Below are positions 20,302 to 30,651 of a stretch of DNA of 64,000 nucleotides, piece after piece; the first letter of the stretch is position 1; each line of letters starts with the position of its first letter. This DNA is from Caulobacter sp. Root1455 (GTDB lineage Bacteria > Pseudomonadota > Alphaproteobacteria > Caulobacterales > Caulobacteraceae): NCBI RefSeq assembly GCF_001426905.1, contig NZ_LMFQ01000003.1, forward strand, positions 62,001 through 126,000. Direction: 5' to 3'. A model generated the notes under the pieces. That model worked only from the letters and a program-made list of their open reading frames with translations, was not told the origin of the DNA and made no database searches. The translations under genes were made by a program, and so were the position numbers.

Positions 20302-20871
20302 ATGTTCATCCAGACCGAAACCACGCCCAATCCCGAGGTCCTGAAGTTCCTGCCCGGCCGCGAAGTGCTGGGGGAAGGCGCGCGGGAGTTCAAGACGGCC
20401 GAGGAGGGCGACGCCTCGCCGCTGGCCGAGGCCCTGTTCCGCCTGGGCGACGTCAACCGCGTGTTCTTCGGCCCGGACTTCTTGACGGTGACCAAGGCCG
20501 AGGGCGCCGAATGGCCGCACCTGAAGGCGCCGATCCTGGCCGCCATCATGGACCACTTCACCAGCGGCCGCCCCTTGCTGCTGGACCAGATCGAGAGCGG
20601 CCACGACGAGGACGGCGTCTACGACGAGGAAACCTCGCAGATCGTCGCCGAGATCAAGGACCTGCTCGACACCCGCATCCGCCCGGCCGTGGCCCAGGAC
20701 GGCGGCGACATCGTGTTCTCCAAGTTCGAGCCGGCCACCGGCGTGGTCTGGCTGCACATGCGCGGCGCCTGCTCGGGCTGCCCCTCCTCGTCGGCCACGC
20801 TGAAGGCGGGCGTCGAGAACATGCTCAAGCACTATGTGCCGGAAGTGACCCGGGTCGAGCAGACGCTCTAG
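20302..20871 (+). CDS. Nfu-type iron-sulfur cluster scaffold/carrier
   Basis: Encodes 189 residues. The N-terminal half is the Nfu N domain (FIQTETTPNPEVLKFLPG) and the C-terminal half is a NifU-like domain with the cluster-binding C157-x-x-C160 in GACSGCPSS. Proteins with this layout carry Fe-S clusters to client enzymes such as MiaB or LipA. No signal peptide is present. It lies divergent from the P450 gene with 134 bases between, and upstream of a nitroreductase gene. The symbol nfuA is not used because this domain order is the mitochondrial/alphaproteobacterial Nfu type. Confidence 0.93.
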   Translation: MFIQTETTPNPEVLKFLPGREVLGEGAREFKTAEEGDASPLAEALFRLGDVNRVFFGPDFLTVTKAEGAEWPHLKAPILAAIMDHFTSGRPLLLDQIESGHDEDGVYDEETSQIVAEIKDLLDTRIRPAVAQDGGDIVFSKFEPATGVVWLHMRGACSGCPSSSATLKAGVENMLKHYVPEVTRVEQTL

Positions 20872-20989
20872 GGCGCCTTCATCGTGCGCGCGAGCGCGAG
20901 GGAATGCGCCTCAGGCGCCTTGCCAGCGCCGCTGAGCGTCCTTATCGTAACTGTATAAGTTGCAATTATATCGCTTACAAGGATCGCTG

Positions 20990-21577
20990 ATGGCCAAGCT
21001 CGCCGACACGACTCTCGACCAACTGTTCACGAAGGCCCGCACCCGCAACGGCTGGAGCGACCAGCCCATCCCGGAAGCGGTTCTGCGCGAGCTCTACGAC
21101 CTGGTGAAGTTCGGCCCGACCGCGGCCAACACCACGCCGGCCCGGTTCGTGTTCGTGCAAAGCCCCGAGGCCAAGGCCCGGCTGGCGGCCCTGTCGTCGG
21201 GCTCGAACGGCCCGAAGATCCTGCAGGCCCCGGTGACGGTGATCGTCGGCTACGACCTGGACTTCCCCGAGACCCTGGACCGCCTGTTCCCCAACGCCCC
21301 GGGCGCCAAGCACTGGTTCGGCGACGCCGTGGCCAAGGAGTGGGGCGCGCTGCGCAACAGCTCGCTGCAGGGCGGCTATTTCATCATGGCCGTGCGGGCC
21401 CTGGGCCTGGACGCCGGTCCGATGTCGGGCTTCGACAACGCCGCCGTCGACAAGGAATTCTTCGCCGGCACCAACATCAAGTCCAACTTCATCGTCTCGA
21501 TCGGCTACGGCACCGAGGAGAACCTGTTCCCGCGCAATCCGCGCCTGGACTTCGAGGAAGCCGCGCGGATCGTCTGA
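20990..21577 (+). CDS. RutE-like nitroreductase (malonic semialdehyde reductase family)
   Basis: Encodes 195 residues. It is an FMN-dependent nitroreductase-fold enzyme. The segments [36 protein letters not shown] and [14 protein letters not shown] resemble RutE/HadB, which reduce malonic semialdehyde to 3-hydroxypropionate. No other rut genes are nearby, so the substrate is uncertain. ATG at 20990 is preferred because AAGGA lies 7 bases before it; a TTG 30 bases upstream is the alternative. Confidence 0.85.
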   Translation: MAKLADTTLDQLFTKARTRNGWSDQPIPEAVLRELYDLVKFGPTAANTTPARFVFVQSPEAKARLAALSSGSNGPKILQAPVTVIVGYDLDFPETLDRLFPNAPGAKHWFGDAVAKEWGALRNSSLQGGYFIMAVRALGLDAGPMSGFDNAAVDKEFFAGTNIKSNFIVSIGYGTEENLFPRNPRLDFEEAARIV

Positions 21578-21586
21578 TCGACCGCG

Positions 21587-21690
21587 ACGCCCCCTCCGTC
21601 GGGCTTCGCCCGCCACCTCCCCCGTTGCACGGGGGAGGAGAGGCTGATCCGTTTCCTCCTCACCCGCGAAGCGGGGGAGGTGGCGCTAAA
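21587..21690. repeat. Intergenic palindromic element, family A, copy 5
   Basis: CGGGCTTCGCCCGCCACCTC and CCCCCGTTGCACGGGGG are followed by TCACCCGCGAAGCGGGGGAG GTGGCG, mirroring the start. It lies in the gap before the first of two lipoprotein genes. Confidence 0.7.
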
Positions 21691-21699
21691 AGGCGCCCC

Positions 21700-22341
21700 A
21701 TGACCCCGCGCCTCGTCCTGATCGCCGCCCCGCTGCTGCTGCTCGCCGCCTGCGGCCCCGCCAAGCAAGCCGACACCGCCGCGCCGCCGGCCGTCGAAAC
21801 GCCGAAATCCGGACCGGTCACGATCGCGGTCACGCCCTATGTCGGCGGGCCGCTGCGGGTGCGCGCCGACGGGGTGGGCCCGATCACCGGCGAGACGGCC
21901 TTCGACGCGGCGACGATCAAGGCCCTGTTCCCCAAGGCGGTGGTCAAGAGCGCCTTCATCCACACCGGCGAGGGCCCGCCCGGCCCGATCCTCACCGTCG
22001 ACCAGGACAACGTCCCGCTGCTGGAGATCGGCAAGGGCGCCGAGGGCGGCATCGGCGAGATCCGCCTGGCCGGCGGGCCGGCCCAGGGCCCCAAGGGCGA
22101 AGCCCTGCTCGGAAAGTGGGCCGACCTCGGCTTCGACATCGCCCAGTGCCGGGCCGGCGAGGGCCGCACGGTCAACCAGACCGTCTGCGTGCGTCCCGAG
22201 GCCCCGACCGTGTCCTATGTGTTCGGCGTGCCGGGCTGGACGAGGGGCGGCCTGCCGCCGGTCGAGGTGCTGAAGGCCAAGGGCCAGCTGAACGAATTCG
22301 TCTGGCGGCCGGCCGAGAAAGCCGCCGTCGGCGCGGCCTGA
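21700..22341 (+). CDS. Lipoprotein, paralogue 1
   Basis: Encodes 213 residues. The N-terminus TPRLVLIAAPLLLLAACGPA is a lipoprotein signal with lipobox LAAC. The mature part includes FDAATIKALFPKAVVKSAF and an expected periplasmic beta-rich domain. It may belong to the DUF1131/YfeY group of envelope lipoproteins, but I cannot confirm that. The next gene encodes a clear paralogue four bases downstream, and the two probably share a transcript with tsaB and rimI. Confidence 0.8.
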   Translation: MTPRLVLIAAPLLLLAACGPAKQADTAAPPAVETPKSGPVTIAVTPYVGGPLRVRADGVGPITGETAFDAATIKALFPKAVVKSAFIHTGEGPPGPILTVDQDNVPLLEIGKGAEGGIGEIRLAGGPAQGPKGEALLGKWADLGFDIAQCRAGEGRTVNQTVCVRPEAPTVSYVFGVPGWTRGGLPPVEVLKAKGQLNEFVWRPAEKAAVGAA

Positions 22342-22345
22342 TCCG

Positions 22346-22996
22346 ATGGTCCGACGCCTCCTCCTCGCCGCGCCGCTGCTGGCCCTGGCCGCCTGCGGTC
22401 CGGCCGACAAGCCCGCGGCTTCCAAAAACGCCGCGCCCGCCGCGCCGGCCCCCGCCGTGGTGACCCGCCAGGACGCGTCGGGCGCCGTCGACCGCTTCAC
22501 GCCCTATGAAGGCGGTCCGTTGGCCCTGGACGAGTTCTCGGTCGGTCCGGTCATGGCCCAGACCGGGTTTTCGCTCGAGGCGATCCAGCCCCGGTTCCCC
22601 AAAGCGGTGGTGAAGACCGCTTTCCTGCACCAGGGCGCGGGCGAGCCGACGCCGATCATCACCGTCGAACAGGGCGGCGGCGTGATCGAGATCCAGGGCA
22701 ATCCCGGCGCGCGTACCGTCGGCGACATCCGGATCAGCGGCGGAACGCCGGAGGGCCCGCGCGGCGAGGCCTTGGGCATGAAATGGGCCGACGCCGACAT
22801 GGACTATCCGCGCTGCTGGATGGGCAAGGACCGCGACGCTCACGCAGTGATCTGCACCCAGCCCGGCGAGCCGGTGCTGCGCTACGTGTTCGCCGTCCCC
22901 GGCTGGACCCAGGACGCGATGCCGCCCGAGGCGGTGCTGCGCGACAAGGCGGTCCTGCGCGAGTTCCTGTGGCGCGGCGGGGCGCCGGTCCAATGA
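22346..22996 (+). CDS. Lipoprotein, paralogue 2
   Basis: Encodes 216 residues with lipobox LAAC after RRLLLAAPLLALAACGPA. Its body is similar to the preceding protein along most of its length: FSLEAIQPRFPKAVVKTAF matches FDAATIKALFPKAVVKSAF, and VFAVPGWTQDAMPPEAVL matches VFGVPGWTRGGLPPVEVL. This indicates tandem duplication. Its stop overlaps the start of tsaB (ATGA). Function is unknown. Confidence 0.82.
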   Translation: MVRRLLLAAPLLALAACGPADKPAASKNAAPAAPAPAVVTRQDASGAVDRFTPYEGGPLALDEFSVGPVMAQTGFSLEAIQPRFPKAVVKTAFLHQGAGEPTPIITVEQGGGVIEIQGNPGARTVGDIRISGGTPEGPRGEALGMKWADADMDYPRCWMGKDRDAHAVICTQPGEPVLRYVFAVPGWTQDAMPPEAVLRDKAVLREFLWRGGAPVQ

Positions 22997-23649
22997 TCCC
23001 CTCTTCCTTGATTTTGGCGATAGACACCTGCCTGGCCGCCAGCTCGGTCGCGGTGCTGGACGGCGACGTCGTCCGCGCCGCCCGCAGCGAGCCGATGACC
23101 CGCGGCCACCAGGAGCGCATCGCCGTCCTGGCCCGCGAGGTCATGGCCGAGGCCGGGGTAAAGTTCACCGACCTGACCCGCATCGCCGTCACCGTCGGTC
23201 CGGGCTCATTCACCGGCCTGCGCGTGGGGCTTTCGTTCGCCAAGGGCCTGGCCACGGCCCTGTCGATCCCCTGCGTCGGGGTCAACACGCTGGAGGCCCT
23301 GGCCGCTTCGACCGACGCGGCCGGCCTGGTCGCCGGGGTGCTCGACGCCAAGATGGGCCAGGTCTATCTGCAGGTCTTCGACGGCGGAAAGGCGCTGATG
23401 GCTCCGGACGCCCTGGAGGTCGGGGTCGCCGCCGCGCGCCTGGCCGAGCTCTATTCGGGCGGCTCGGCCACGCTGGTCGGCTCGGGGGCGCCCTTGATCG
23501 CCGACGTCCTGCCCCATGCGGCCGTGCTGACCCCGGCCTACGCCGATCCGGTCGCCGTCGCCCGCCTGGCCGCCGCCAAACCGGCCCCCACCCATTCGCC
23601 CCGGCCGCTCTATCTGCGCGCCCCCTACGCCGTGGCGCCCGCCGCATGA
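22993..23649 (+). CDS. tsaB: TsaB, tRNA t6A synthesis partner
   Basis: Encodes 218 residues from ATG at 22993, which overlaps the stop of the lipoprotein gene. It is an ASKHA-fold protein with the TsaB N-terminus LILAIDTCLAASSVAVLDG and the motif TVGPGSFTGLRVGLSFAKGL. TsaB binds TsaD, the catalytic subunit that puts threonylcarbamoyl on A37 of ANN-reading tRNAs. rimI follows with another ATGA overlap, a pairing seen in many bacteria. Confidence 0.95.
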   Translation: MIPSSLILAIDTCLAASSVAVLDGDVVRAARSEPMTRGHQERIAVLAREVMAEAGVKFTDLTRIAVTVGPGSFTGLRVGLSFAKGLATALSIPCVGVNTLEALAASTDAAGLVAGVLDAKMGQVYLQVFDGGKALMAPDALEVGVAAARLAELYSGGSATLVGSGAPLIADVLPHAAVLTPAYADPVAVARLAAAKPAPTHSPRPLYLRAPYAVAPAA

Positions 23650-24098
23650 TCCTGCGTCCCGTCGGGCTGGAAGCCTGCTTCACCCTGGCCGACCTGCACG
23701 ACCGGGCCTTCGACCGGCCCTGGTCGGCGGAAGAGCTCGAGACCCTGCTCAAGGGCCCCGGCGCCTTCGCGGTGCTGGGCGAGGCGGGGGATCCGGAAGA
23801 CGCCAAGGGCTTCATCCTGTGCCGCGCCGTCGCCGGCGAGGCCGAGATCCTGACCGTGGCCGTCGATCCGGCCGCCCGTCGCCGTGGCTGGGGCGCGGCC
23901 CTGGTCGAGATGGCGGCCGGGATCGCCCGGGAGGCCGGCGCCTTGGAGATGTTCCTGGAGGTCGCGGCCGACAATGTCGCGGCGATCAAGCTCTACGAGG
24001 CCGCCGGTTTCGGACGCGTCGGCCTGAGAAAGGGCTATTATCCCCATCCCGATGGGGCCAAGGACGCGGTGGTGATGCGTCGGACGCTTAACAGCTAG
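23646..24098 (+). CDS. rimI: RimI-type N-acetyltransferase
   Basis: Encodes 150 residues in the GNAT fold. The acetyl-CoA loop is ILTVAVDPAARRRGWGAALV, and the terminal motif KLYEAAGFGRVGLRKGYY is typical of RimI. RimI acetylates the N-terminal alanine of ribosomal protein S18 and some other proteins. The start overlaps the stop of tsaB. The gene ends 61 bases before fur. Confidence 0.92.
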   Translation: MILRPVGLEACFTLADLHDRAFDRPWSAEELETLLKGPGAFAVLGEAGDPEDAKGFILCRAVAGEAEILTVAVDPAARRRGWGAALVEMAAGIAREAGALEMFLEVAADNVAAIKLYEAAGFGRVGLRKGYYPHPDGAKDAVVMRRTLNS

Positions 24099-24159
24099 CG
24101 CCCAAGCCCCTATCTTGCCCGCGAATCTCGCTTGGATTCATCTTTCCGGAGACGCCGCC

Positions 24160-24567
24160 GTGGACCGCCTCGAAAAGCTCTGCATCGAAAAGGGCATGCG
24201 CATGACCGACCAGCGTCGGGTCATCGCCCGCGTGCTGTCGGCGGCCACCGACCACCCGGACGTCGAGGAGCTGCACCGCCGCGCCCACGCCGTGGACCCG
24301 CACATCTCGATCGCCACGGTCTATCGGACGGTTCGCCTGTTCGAGGAGAGCGGCATCATCGAGCGGCACGACTTCCGCGACGGTCGCTCGCGCTACGAAG
24401 AGACCCCCGACCATCACCACGACCACCTGATCGACATGAAGACCGGCAAGGTCGTCGAGTTCGTGGACGAGGAGATCGAGGCCCTGCAGAACGCCATCGC
24501 CCGCAAGCTGGGCTACAAGCTGGTGGATCACCGGCTGGAGCTCTACGGCGTTCCGATCGAGGAGTGA
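24160..24567 (+). CDS. fur: Fur family ferric uptake regulator
   Basis: Encodes 135 residues from GTG at 24160, with GGAGA about 8 bases upstream. The N-terminus DRLEKLCIEKGMRMTDQRR matches alphaproteobacterial Fur. The winged helix contains HISIATVYRTVRLFE. The regulatory metal site DHHHDHLID is present. The usual CxxC pair of enterobacterial Fur is replaced by DMKTGK, as is common in this class. With Fe(II) it represses iron-uptake genes. A good Fur box lies in this window at 50297, before a siderophore receptor gene. Confidence 0.94.
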   Translation: MDRLEKLCIEKGMRMTDQRRVIARVLSAATDHPDVEELHRRAHAVDPHISIATVYRTVRLFEESGIIERHDFRDGRSRYEETPDHHHDHLIDMKTGKVVEFVDEEIEALQNAIARKLGYKLVDHRLELYGVPIEE

Positions 24568-24572
24568 TCCTC

Positions 24573-24691
24573 CACTTGCCCCCACCTGGCGGCTTCGCCG
24601 CCTGTCCGCCCCCATAGGGGGCGGAGGACCGCCACGCGACTCCTCTTCCCCCCATGGGGGAGGAGGGCCGAAGGCCCGGAGGGGGCAAGGG
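24573..24691. repeat. Intergenic palindromic element, family A, copy 6
   Basis: ACTTGCCCCCACCTGGCGGC and CCGCCCCCATAGGGGGCGG are followed by CCCCCCATGGGGGAGGAGGG and GGAGGGGGCAAG. It is the same subtype as 15528-15647 and 50230-50286. It lies between fur and miaB. Confidence 0.85.
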
Positions 24692-24744
24692 TGTGGCGCC
24701 CGCGTCCTTGCAAGGTCGCCCCCTCGCGCCCATAACCTCGCCGC

Positions 24745-26093
<1,349 letters not shown>

Positions 26094-26097
<4 letters not shown>

Positions 26098-27038
26098 GCC
26101 GTACGCCCGAGTTCCTGCCCCTGTCCGACACCGCCGTCCGCGCCGTTTCCGGCCCGAACGGCCGTCACGCCGCCCTGATCGAGGACGCCTTCAAGGTGCT
26201 GATCGAGACCCCGGGCGGCGGGGTGACGATCACCGGCGACGTCAAGGCGCGCTCCAGCGCCAAGCGGGCGATCCAGGCCCTGGCCCACCGGGCCGACGCC
26301 GACGACGAGGTGGTCGAGGCCGACGTCCGGGTGGCCGTGGGCGAGGCTCACAGCGCGTCGGGCCAGGCCTCGCCGCGCGCCGTGCGCAAGGGTTCGGTCT
26401 CGCCCAAGACCAAGGGCCAGGCCAAGTACATGGAGGCCATGACCAGCCATCCGCTGTGCTTTGGCCTGGGTCCCGCGGGCACCGGCAAGACCTTCCTGGC
26501 CGTGGCCCACGGCGCGGGCATGCTGCTGCGCGGCGAGGTCGATCGGCTGATCGTCACCCGTCCCGCCGTCGAGGCCGGCGAGAAGCTGGGTTTCCTGCCG
26601 GGCGACCTGAACGAGAAGGTCGACCCCTACATGGCCCCCGTCTGGGAGGCCCTGACCGACATCATGGGCGCCGACCAGCTGCGCCGCCGTCGCGAGAAGC
26701 TGGAGATCGAGGTCGCCCCGATCGCCTTCATGCGCGGCCGCACCCTGGCTCATGCGTTCGTCATCGTCGACGAGGCCCAGAACTGCTCGCGCCTGCAGAT
26801 GAAGATGGTCCTGACCCGCCTGGGCGAGGGCGCGCGGATGGTGGTGACCGGCGATCCGACCCAGGTCGACCTGCTCAATCCCCGCGATTCCGGCCTGGCC
26901 CACGCTGTGTCGATCCTGGAGGGCGTCGAGGGCGTGGCGGTGTCGCGCTTCACCTCGGCCGACGTGGTGCGCCACCCGCTGGTCGAGCGCATCGTCAAGG
27001 CCTACGACGCCGACGCCCTGCAGACGACGACGCGCTAG
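26094..27038 (+). CDS. PhoH-like ATPase
   Basis: Encodes 314 residues, starting with TTG at 26094 inside the miaB stop (TTGA). The next in-frame ATG would cut off a conserved region. Walker A is [17 protein letters not shown], and Walker B with its helicase-like context is [13 protein letters not shown]. PhoH proteins are RNA-linked ATPases whose cellular role is not fully settled. Its position just before ybeY supports a part in RNA or ribosome maintenance. Confidence 0.94.
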
Positions 27039-27055
27039 ATGGCCATCGCTTCCCA

Positions 27056-27529
27056 ATGATCACGGTCGACATCGAGATCGAGGACGAGGCCTGGATCCAG
27101 GCCGAGCCAGACGTCGAGGCCCTGGTCTGGCGCGCCGCCCAGGCGGTGCTGGACGCCCACGAGGCCATCGAGGGCCACGGCATCGTCATCCTGCTGGCCG
27201 ACGACGACAGCGTCCAGGCGCTGAACCGCGACTTCCGCCAGAAGGACTACGCGACCAACGTCCTGTCCTTCCCCTCGCCGCCAAATCCGGAGGGCCAGAT
27301 CGGCGACATCGCCCTGGCTTTCGGCGTCTGTCGGCGCGAAGCGGCCGAGCAGGGCAAGCCGCTTGCGCATCATTTGCAACATCTGGTGGCGCACGGGGTG
27401 CTTCATCTCTTAGGATACGACCATCAGGACGACGCCGAGGCCGAGGCCATGGAAGCGTTCGAGCGCGAGATCCTCGCGGGCTTGGACATTCCGGACCCCT
27501 ACGCCGACCCGCCGTCCCCAAAGGGATAA
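27056..27529 (+). CDS. ybeY: YbeY endoribonuclease/rRNA maturation factor
   Basis: Encodes 157 residues from ATG at 27056. The metal site is the three-histidine motif HGVLHLLGYDH near the C-terminus, and RQKDYATNVLSFP is the other conserved block. YbeY acts in 16S rRNA 3'-end maturation and late 30S quality control. It lies 17 bases after phoH and 12 bases before the corC-like gene, in the standard phoH-ybeY-corC order. Confidence 0.96.
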   Translation: MITVDIEIEDEAWIQAEPDVEALVWRAAQAVLDAHEAIEGHGIVILLADDDSVQALNRDFRQKDYATNVLSFPSPPNPEGQIGDIALAFGVCRREAAEQGKPLAHHLQHLVAHGVLHLLGYDHQDDAEAEAMEAFEREILAGLDIPDPYADPPSPKG

Positions 27530-27541
27530 CCAAGCCAGGGC

Positions 27542-28462
27542 ATGCCCAGCGACGACCAGAGTTCCTCGCCCGCCGGTTCGGCTCGCCTGAGCCGGGGCGT
27601 GCGGGCGTTCTTTCGCAAGATGCGCAAGGACCTGGCCGGCCGGGGGGCGCCGCGCCTGTCCGAGGCCACGCGCTCGGCTGACTCCGCCCTGGTCCACGAG
27701 GTCGACATGGTCGACCAGGCCGAGGCCTTCCAGAGCCTGCGGGTGGCCGACGTGATGACCCCGCGCGCCGACATCGTCGCCGTCGAGGTGGGCGCGCCGT
27801 TCGAGGCGGTGGTGGCCCAGTTCACCGAGGCCGAGCATTCGCGGATGCCGATCTATCGCGAGACGCTGGACGACCCGGTGGGCGTGGTCCACGTCAAGGA
27901 CGTGTTCCGCCTGCTGGCCAGCGACCAGAAGCGTCCGGCCTCCGGCGACCAGATCCTGCACCGGCTGCGGCGCGAGGCCCTGTACGTGCCGGCCTCGATG
28001 CGGGCCGCCGACCTGCTGCTGCGCATGCGCACCAGCCGCATCCACATGGCCCTGGTCATCGACGAGTTCGGCGGCACCGACGGCCTGGTGACCATGGAGG
28101 ACCTGATCGAGGCGGTGGTCGGCGAGATCGACGACGAGCACGACGACGCCCAGGTCTCCAGCATCGTCGCCCGCCCGGGCGGGCTGTTCGAGGTCGACGC
28201 CCGCGCGCCGCTGGAGGATCTGGAAGCCGCCCTCGACCGCGACCTGGCCCCGCCGGACATGGAAGAGGACATCGACACCGTCGCCGGCCTGGTCGTGGCC
28301 CTGGCGGGCCGCGTGCCGCAGCGGGGCGAGGTGATCGCCCACCCCGCCGGCTTCGACCTGGAGGTCGTCGAGGCCGATCCGCGCCGCGTGCGCCGGGTGC
28401 GGGTGCGGCCGGCGGCCGTCGTGGAGGCGGCTGAACCGCCCGGGCGGATGGCCGCTTCGTGA
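27542..28462 (+). CDS. CorC/HlyC family CBS-pair protein
   Basis: Encodes 306 residues. Two CBS domains span about residues 60-185 (ADVMTPRADIVAVEVG and LVIDEFGGTDGLVTMEDLIEAVVGEI are typical), and a CorC_HlyC C-terminal domain follows. There is no membrane domain. Family members have been linked to magnesium/cobalt resistance and to envelope stress, but the exact function is unsettled. The GTG start of lnt overlaps its stop. Confidence 0.92.
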   Translation: MPSDDQSSSPAGSARLSRGVRAFFRKMRKDLAGRGAPRLSEATRSADSALVHEVDMVDQAEAFQSLRVADVMTPRADIVAVEVGAPFEAVVAQFTEAEHSRMPIYRETLDDPVGVVHVKDVFRLLASDQKRPASGDQILHRLRREALYVPASMRAADLLLRMRTSRIHMALVIDEFGGTDGLVTMEDLIEAVVGEIDDEHDDAQVSSIVARPGGLFEVDARAPLEDLEAALDRDLAPPDMEEDIDTVAGLVVALAGRVPQRGEVIAHPAGFDLEVVEADPRRVRRVRVRPAAVVEAAEPPGRMAAS

Positions 28463-30042
28463 ACCTGCCGGCCCTGCCGAAGCTGACGCCGTGGCGGGCG
28501 CGGGGACTGGCCCTGGCCGCCGGCCTCGCCGCGGCCCTAGCCCATCCGCCGTTCGGGATCCTGCCCGGCCTGCTGGGCTACGCGGCGCTGCTGTGGCTGC
28601 TGGACGCCGTCGACGGACCGCGCCCCCTGCGCTCGGCCTTCCTGCGCGGCTGGCTGATGGGCTTGAGCTACTTCGCCCTGGGCACATGGTGGATCGCCGA
28701 GGCCTTCATGGTCGACGCCGCCAACCAGGGCTGGATGGCCCCGTTCGCGGTGGCCGCCATGGCCGCGGGCATGGCGCTGTTCTGGGGCCTGGCGGCGGTG
28801 CTCTATCGCCTGATCCGCCCCGCCGGCGTGCGGCGGCTGCTGGTGTTCGCCGGGGCCTTCGCGGTGCTGGAATGGACGCGCGGCCACATCCTGACCGGCT
28901 TTCCCTGGAACCTGCCGGGCGAGACCTGGCGGGCCGGCTCGGCGCCCTCCCAGGCCGCCGCTCTGGTCGGCGCCTACGGCCTGACCTGGATCACCCTGGC
29001 CATCGCGGCGGCGCCGGCCGTGTGGCGCGACGGCAGGCGGGGACGGATCGCGGTCGGCGCGGCCGTCGGCGGCCTGGCCCTCCTTTACGCCGGCGGCGCC
29101 GCCCATCTCGCGCGGCCGCGCGACACCGAGGTCCACGCGCCGACGAGGGTCCGCATCGTCCAGGCCGACATTCCCCAGGAGTCCAAGTGGGACGCCGAGC
29201 GCTTCGGCCAGATCGTCCAGGCCTATGTCTCGCTGACCGCCAAGCCCTACGCGGGCAAGCCCGCCGACATCGTGGTCTGGCCCGAGGGCGCCCTGCCGCT
29301 GGCCATCAACGACTACATGGTCCCCGGCAGCTGGGTGCGGCAGGCGATCGTCGACGCCCTCCAGCCCGGCCAGCTGATGCTGATCGGCGGCTACCGCTAC
29401 GAGGGAACGCCCGACAAGCCGGTCTATTACAACAGTCTGGTCGCCCTGCGCCGCACGGCCGACGACGTCGTGGTGGTCGGGATCTACGACAAGCACCGCC
29501 TGGTGCCGTTCGGGGAATATCTGCCCGCCGACGCCCTGATGACCAAGCTGGGCGTCAAGAGCATGGCCCATCTGGGCGAAGGCTTCGCCACCGGTCCCGA
29601 ACCCGCGCCGCTGCGTGTGGCTCCGGACCTGCTGATCCAGCCGCTGATCTGCTACGAAAGCCTGTTCCCGCGCCTGGCCAAGCCGGTTCCCGGCGTGCGC
29701 GCCATCGTCAATGTCTCGAACGACGCCTGGTTCGGAGTCACCTCCGGCCCGTTGCAGCACCTGAACCTGGCCAGCTATCGCGCCATCGAAACCGGAACGC
29801 CGATCATCCGGGCGACCCCGACCGGCGTTTCCGCCCTGATCGACGCTCAGGGAAGAATTTTGCACGGCGAGCGCTTGAAACTTGGCGAATCAGGGGTGAT
29901 CGACGGTAATGTACCGTATATCGGATCGCCGACCTTGTTCTCCAAGCTTGGGCACTGGCCGTTCGGGGTGCTGCTTTTGGTTTCATTTGCCGCCGCGATT
30001 CGCGTTTCAGGAAGTCGACGCTTGGAAAAGGTCGTAAATTGA
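28459..30042 (+). CDS. lnt: Apolipoprotein N-acyltransferase
   Basis: Encodes 527 residues from GTG at 28459. Several N-terminal membrane segments precede a periplasmic nitrilase-fold domain. The catalytic triad is E276 in VVWPEGALPL, K345 in YDKHRLVPFGEYLP and C398 in LICYESLFPR. Lnt adds the third acyl chain to lipoproteins in the inner membrane. The window has at least four lipoprotein genes that would be its substrates. It is the last gene of the miaB-to-lnt run. Confidence 0.96.
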   Translation: MNLPALPKLTPWRARGLALAAGLAAALAHPPFGILPGLLGYAALLWLLDAVDGPRPLRSAFLRGWLMGLSYFALGTWWIAEAFMVDAANQGWMAPFAVAAMAAGMALFWGLAAVLYRLIRPAGVRRLLVFAGAFAVLEWTRGHILTGFPWNLPGETWRAGSAPSQAAALVGAYGLTWITLAIAAAPAVWRDGRRGRIAVGAAVGGLALLYAGGAAHLARPRDTEVHAPTRVRIVQADIPQESKWDAERFGQIVQAYVSLTAKPYAGKPADIVVWPEGALPLAINDYMVPGSWVRQAIVDALQPGQLMLIGGYRYEGTPDKPVYYNSLVALRRTADDVVVVGIYDKHRLVPFGEYLPADALMTKLGVKSMAHLGEGFATGPEPAPLRVAPDLLIQPLICYESLFPRLAKPVPGVRAIVNVSNDAWFGVTSGPLQHLNLASYRAIETGTPIIRATPTGVSALIDAQGRILHGERLKLGESGVIDGNVPYIGSPTLFSKLGHWPFGVLLLVSFAAAIRVSGSRRLEKVVN

Positions 30043-30093
30043 AACAGACAAGCTTCCAGATACCCGTGGCTTCCTCCCAGTGATTGAAACGGC

Positions 30094-30528
30094 ATGAACA
30101 CGATTCCTGACCAAGAACGCTCTCCCAATCCGGTCGACCTGCACGTCGGCGCCCGGATCCGCATGCGGCGTAAGATCCTCGGCGTCAGCCAAGAGCGTTT
30201 GGCGGATGATCTCGGCCTGACCTTCCAGCAGGTGCAGAAGTACGAGCGGGGCGCCAACCGCGTCAGCGCGTCCAAGCTCTACGAGATCGCCAAGAGCCTG
30301 CAGTCTTCGGTGTCCTACTTCTTCGAAGGCCTGGCCGATCCCACGGACCTCGAGGGTTTCGAGGAAAACGGTTCGGAACAGTTCGTGCACGACTTCCTGA
30401 TGACCCCGGAAGGTCTGGAGCTGGCCGCGCTGTTCCCGCGCATCGGCAAGTCCCGCGTGCGCCGGCGCATCCTGGACCTCGTCCGCTCGATGGCCGAGGA
30501 CATGATCGAGGAAGAACCGGAAGCCTGA
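30094..30528 (+). CDS. XRE-family helix-turn-helix regulator
   Basis: Encodes 144 residues. The HTH spans about residues 20-75 (GARIRMRRKILGVSQERLAD and FQQVQKYERGANRVSASKLYEIA). A helical C-terminal part ends in an acidic tail (SMAEDMIEEEPEA). Regulators of this type commonly lie between lnt and metK in alphaproteobacteria. Its targets are not known from this sequence. A hairpin TCCGGCGAAAGCCGGA at 30541-30556 follows its stop and may be a terminator. Confidence 0.9.
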   Translation: MNTIPDQERSPNPVDLHVGARIRMRRKILGVSQERLADDLGLTFQQVQKYERGANRVSASKLYEIAKSLQSSVSYFFEGLADPTDLEGFEENGSEQFVHDFLMTPEGLELAALFPRIGKSRVRRRILDLVRSMAEDMIEEEPEA

Positions 30529-30576
30529 TCCTGGCCCTGATCCGGCGAAAGCCGGACAGGGCGGCTTGCGGACATA

Positions 30577-30594
30577 AACATATCTTTATATGTT
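30577..30594. promoter_or_regulatory. Perfect AT-rich palindrome before metK, likely operator
   Basis: AACATAT (30577-30583), a CTTT spacer and ATATGTT (30588-30594) form a perfect dyad in otherwise GC-rich DNA, 58 bases before the metK start. The sequence TATATG inside could be part of a -10 element. ArsR-family regulators that respond to SAM or S-adenosylhomocysteine use AT-rich dyads of this kind before metK or ahcY in proteobacteria. Which protein binds here is inference. Confidence 0.6.
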
Positions 30595-30651
30595 CACGTG
30601 GTCCCTCGGGCAGATCGTCCGTGCGGGCGATGTCATGTCCGGAGCTGACCC

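Noticed and set aside
30529..30651. SAM-II or SAM/SAH riboswitch before metK
   Set aside because: The leader is short and I could not match the conserved pseudoknot segments of either class. The AT-rich dyad is a better explanation of control. A covariance search would settle it.
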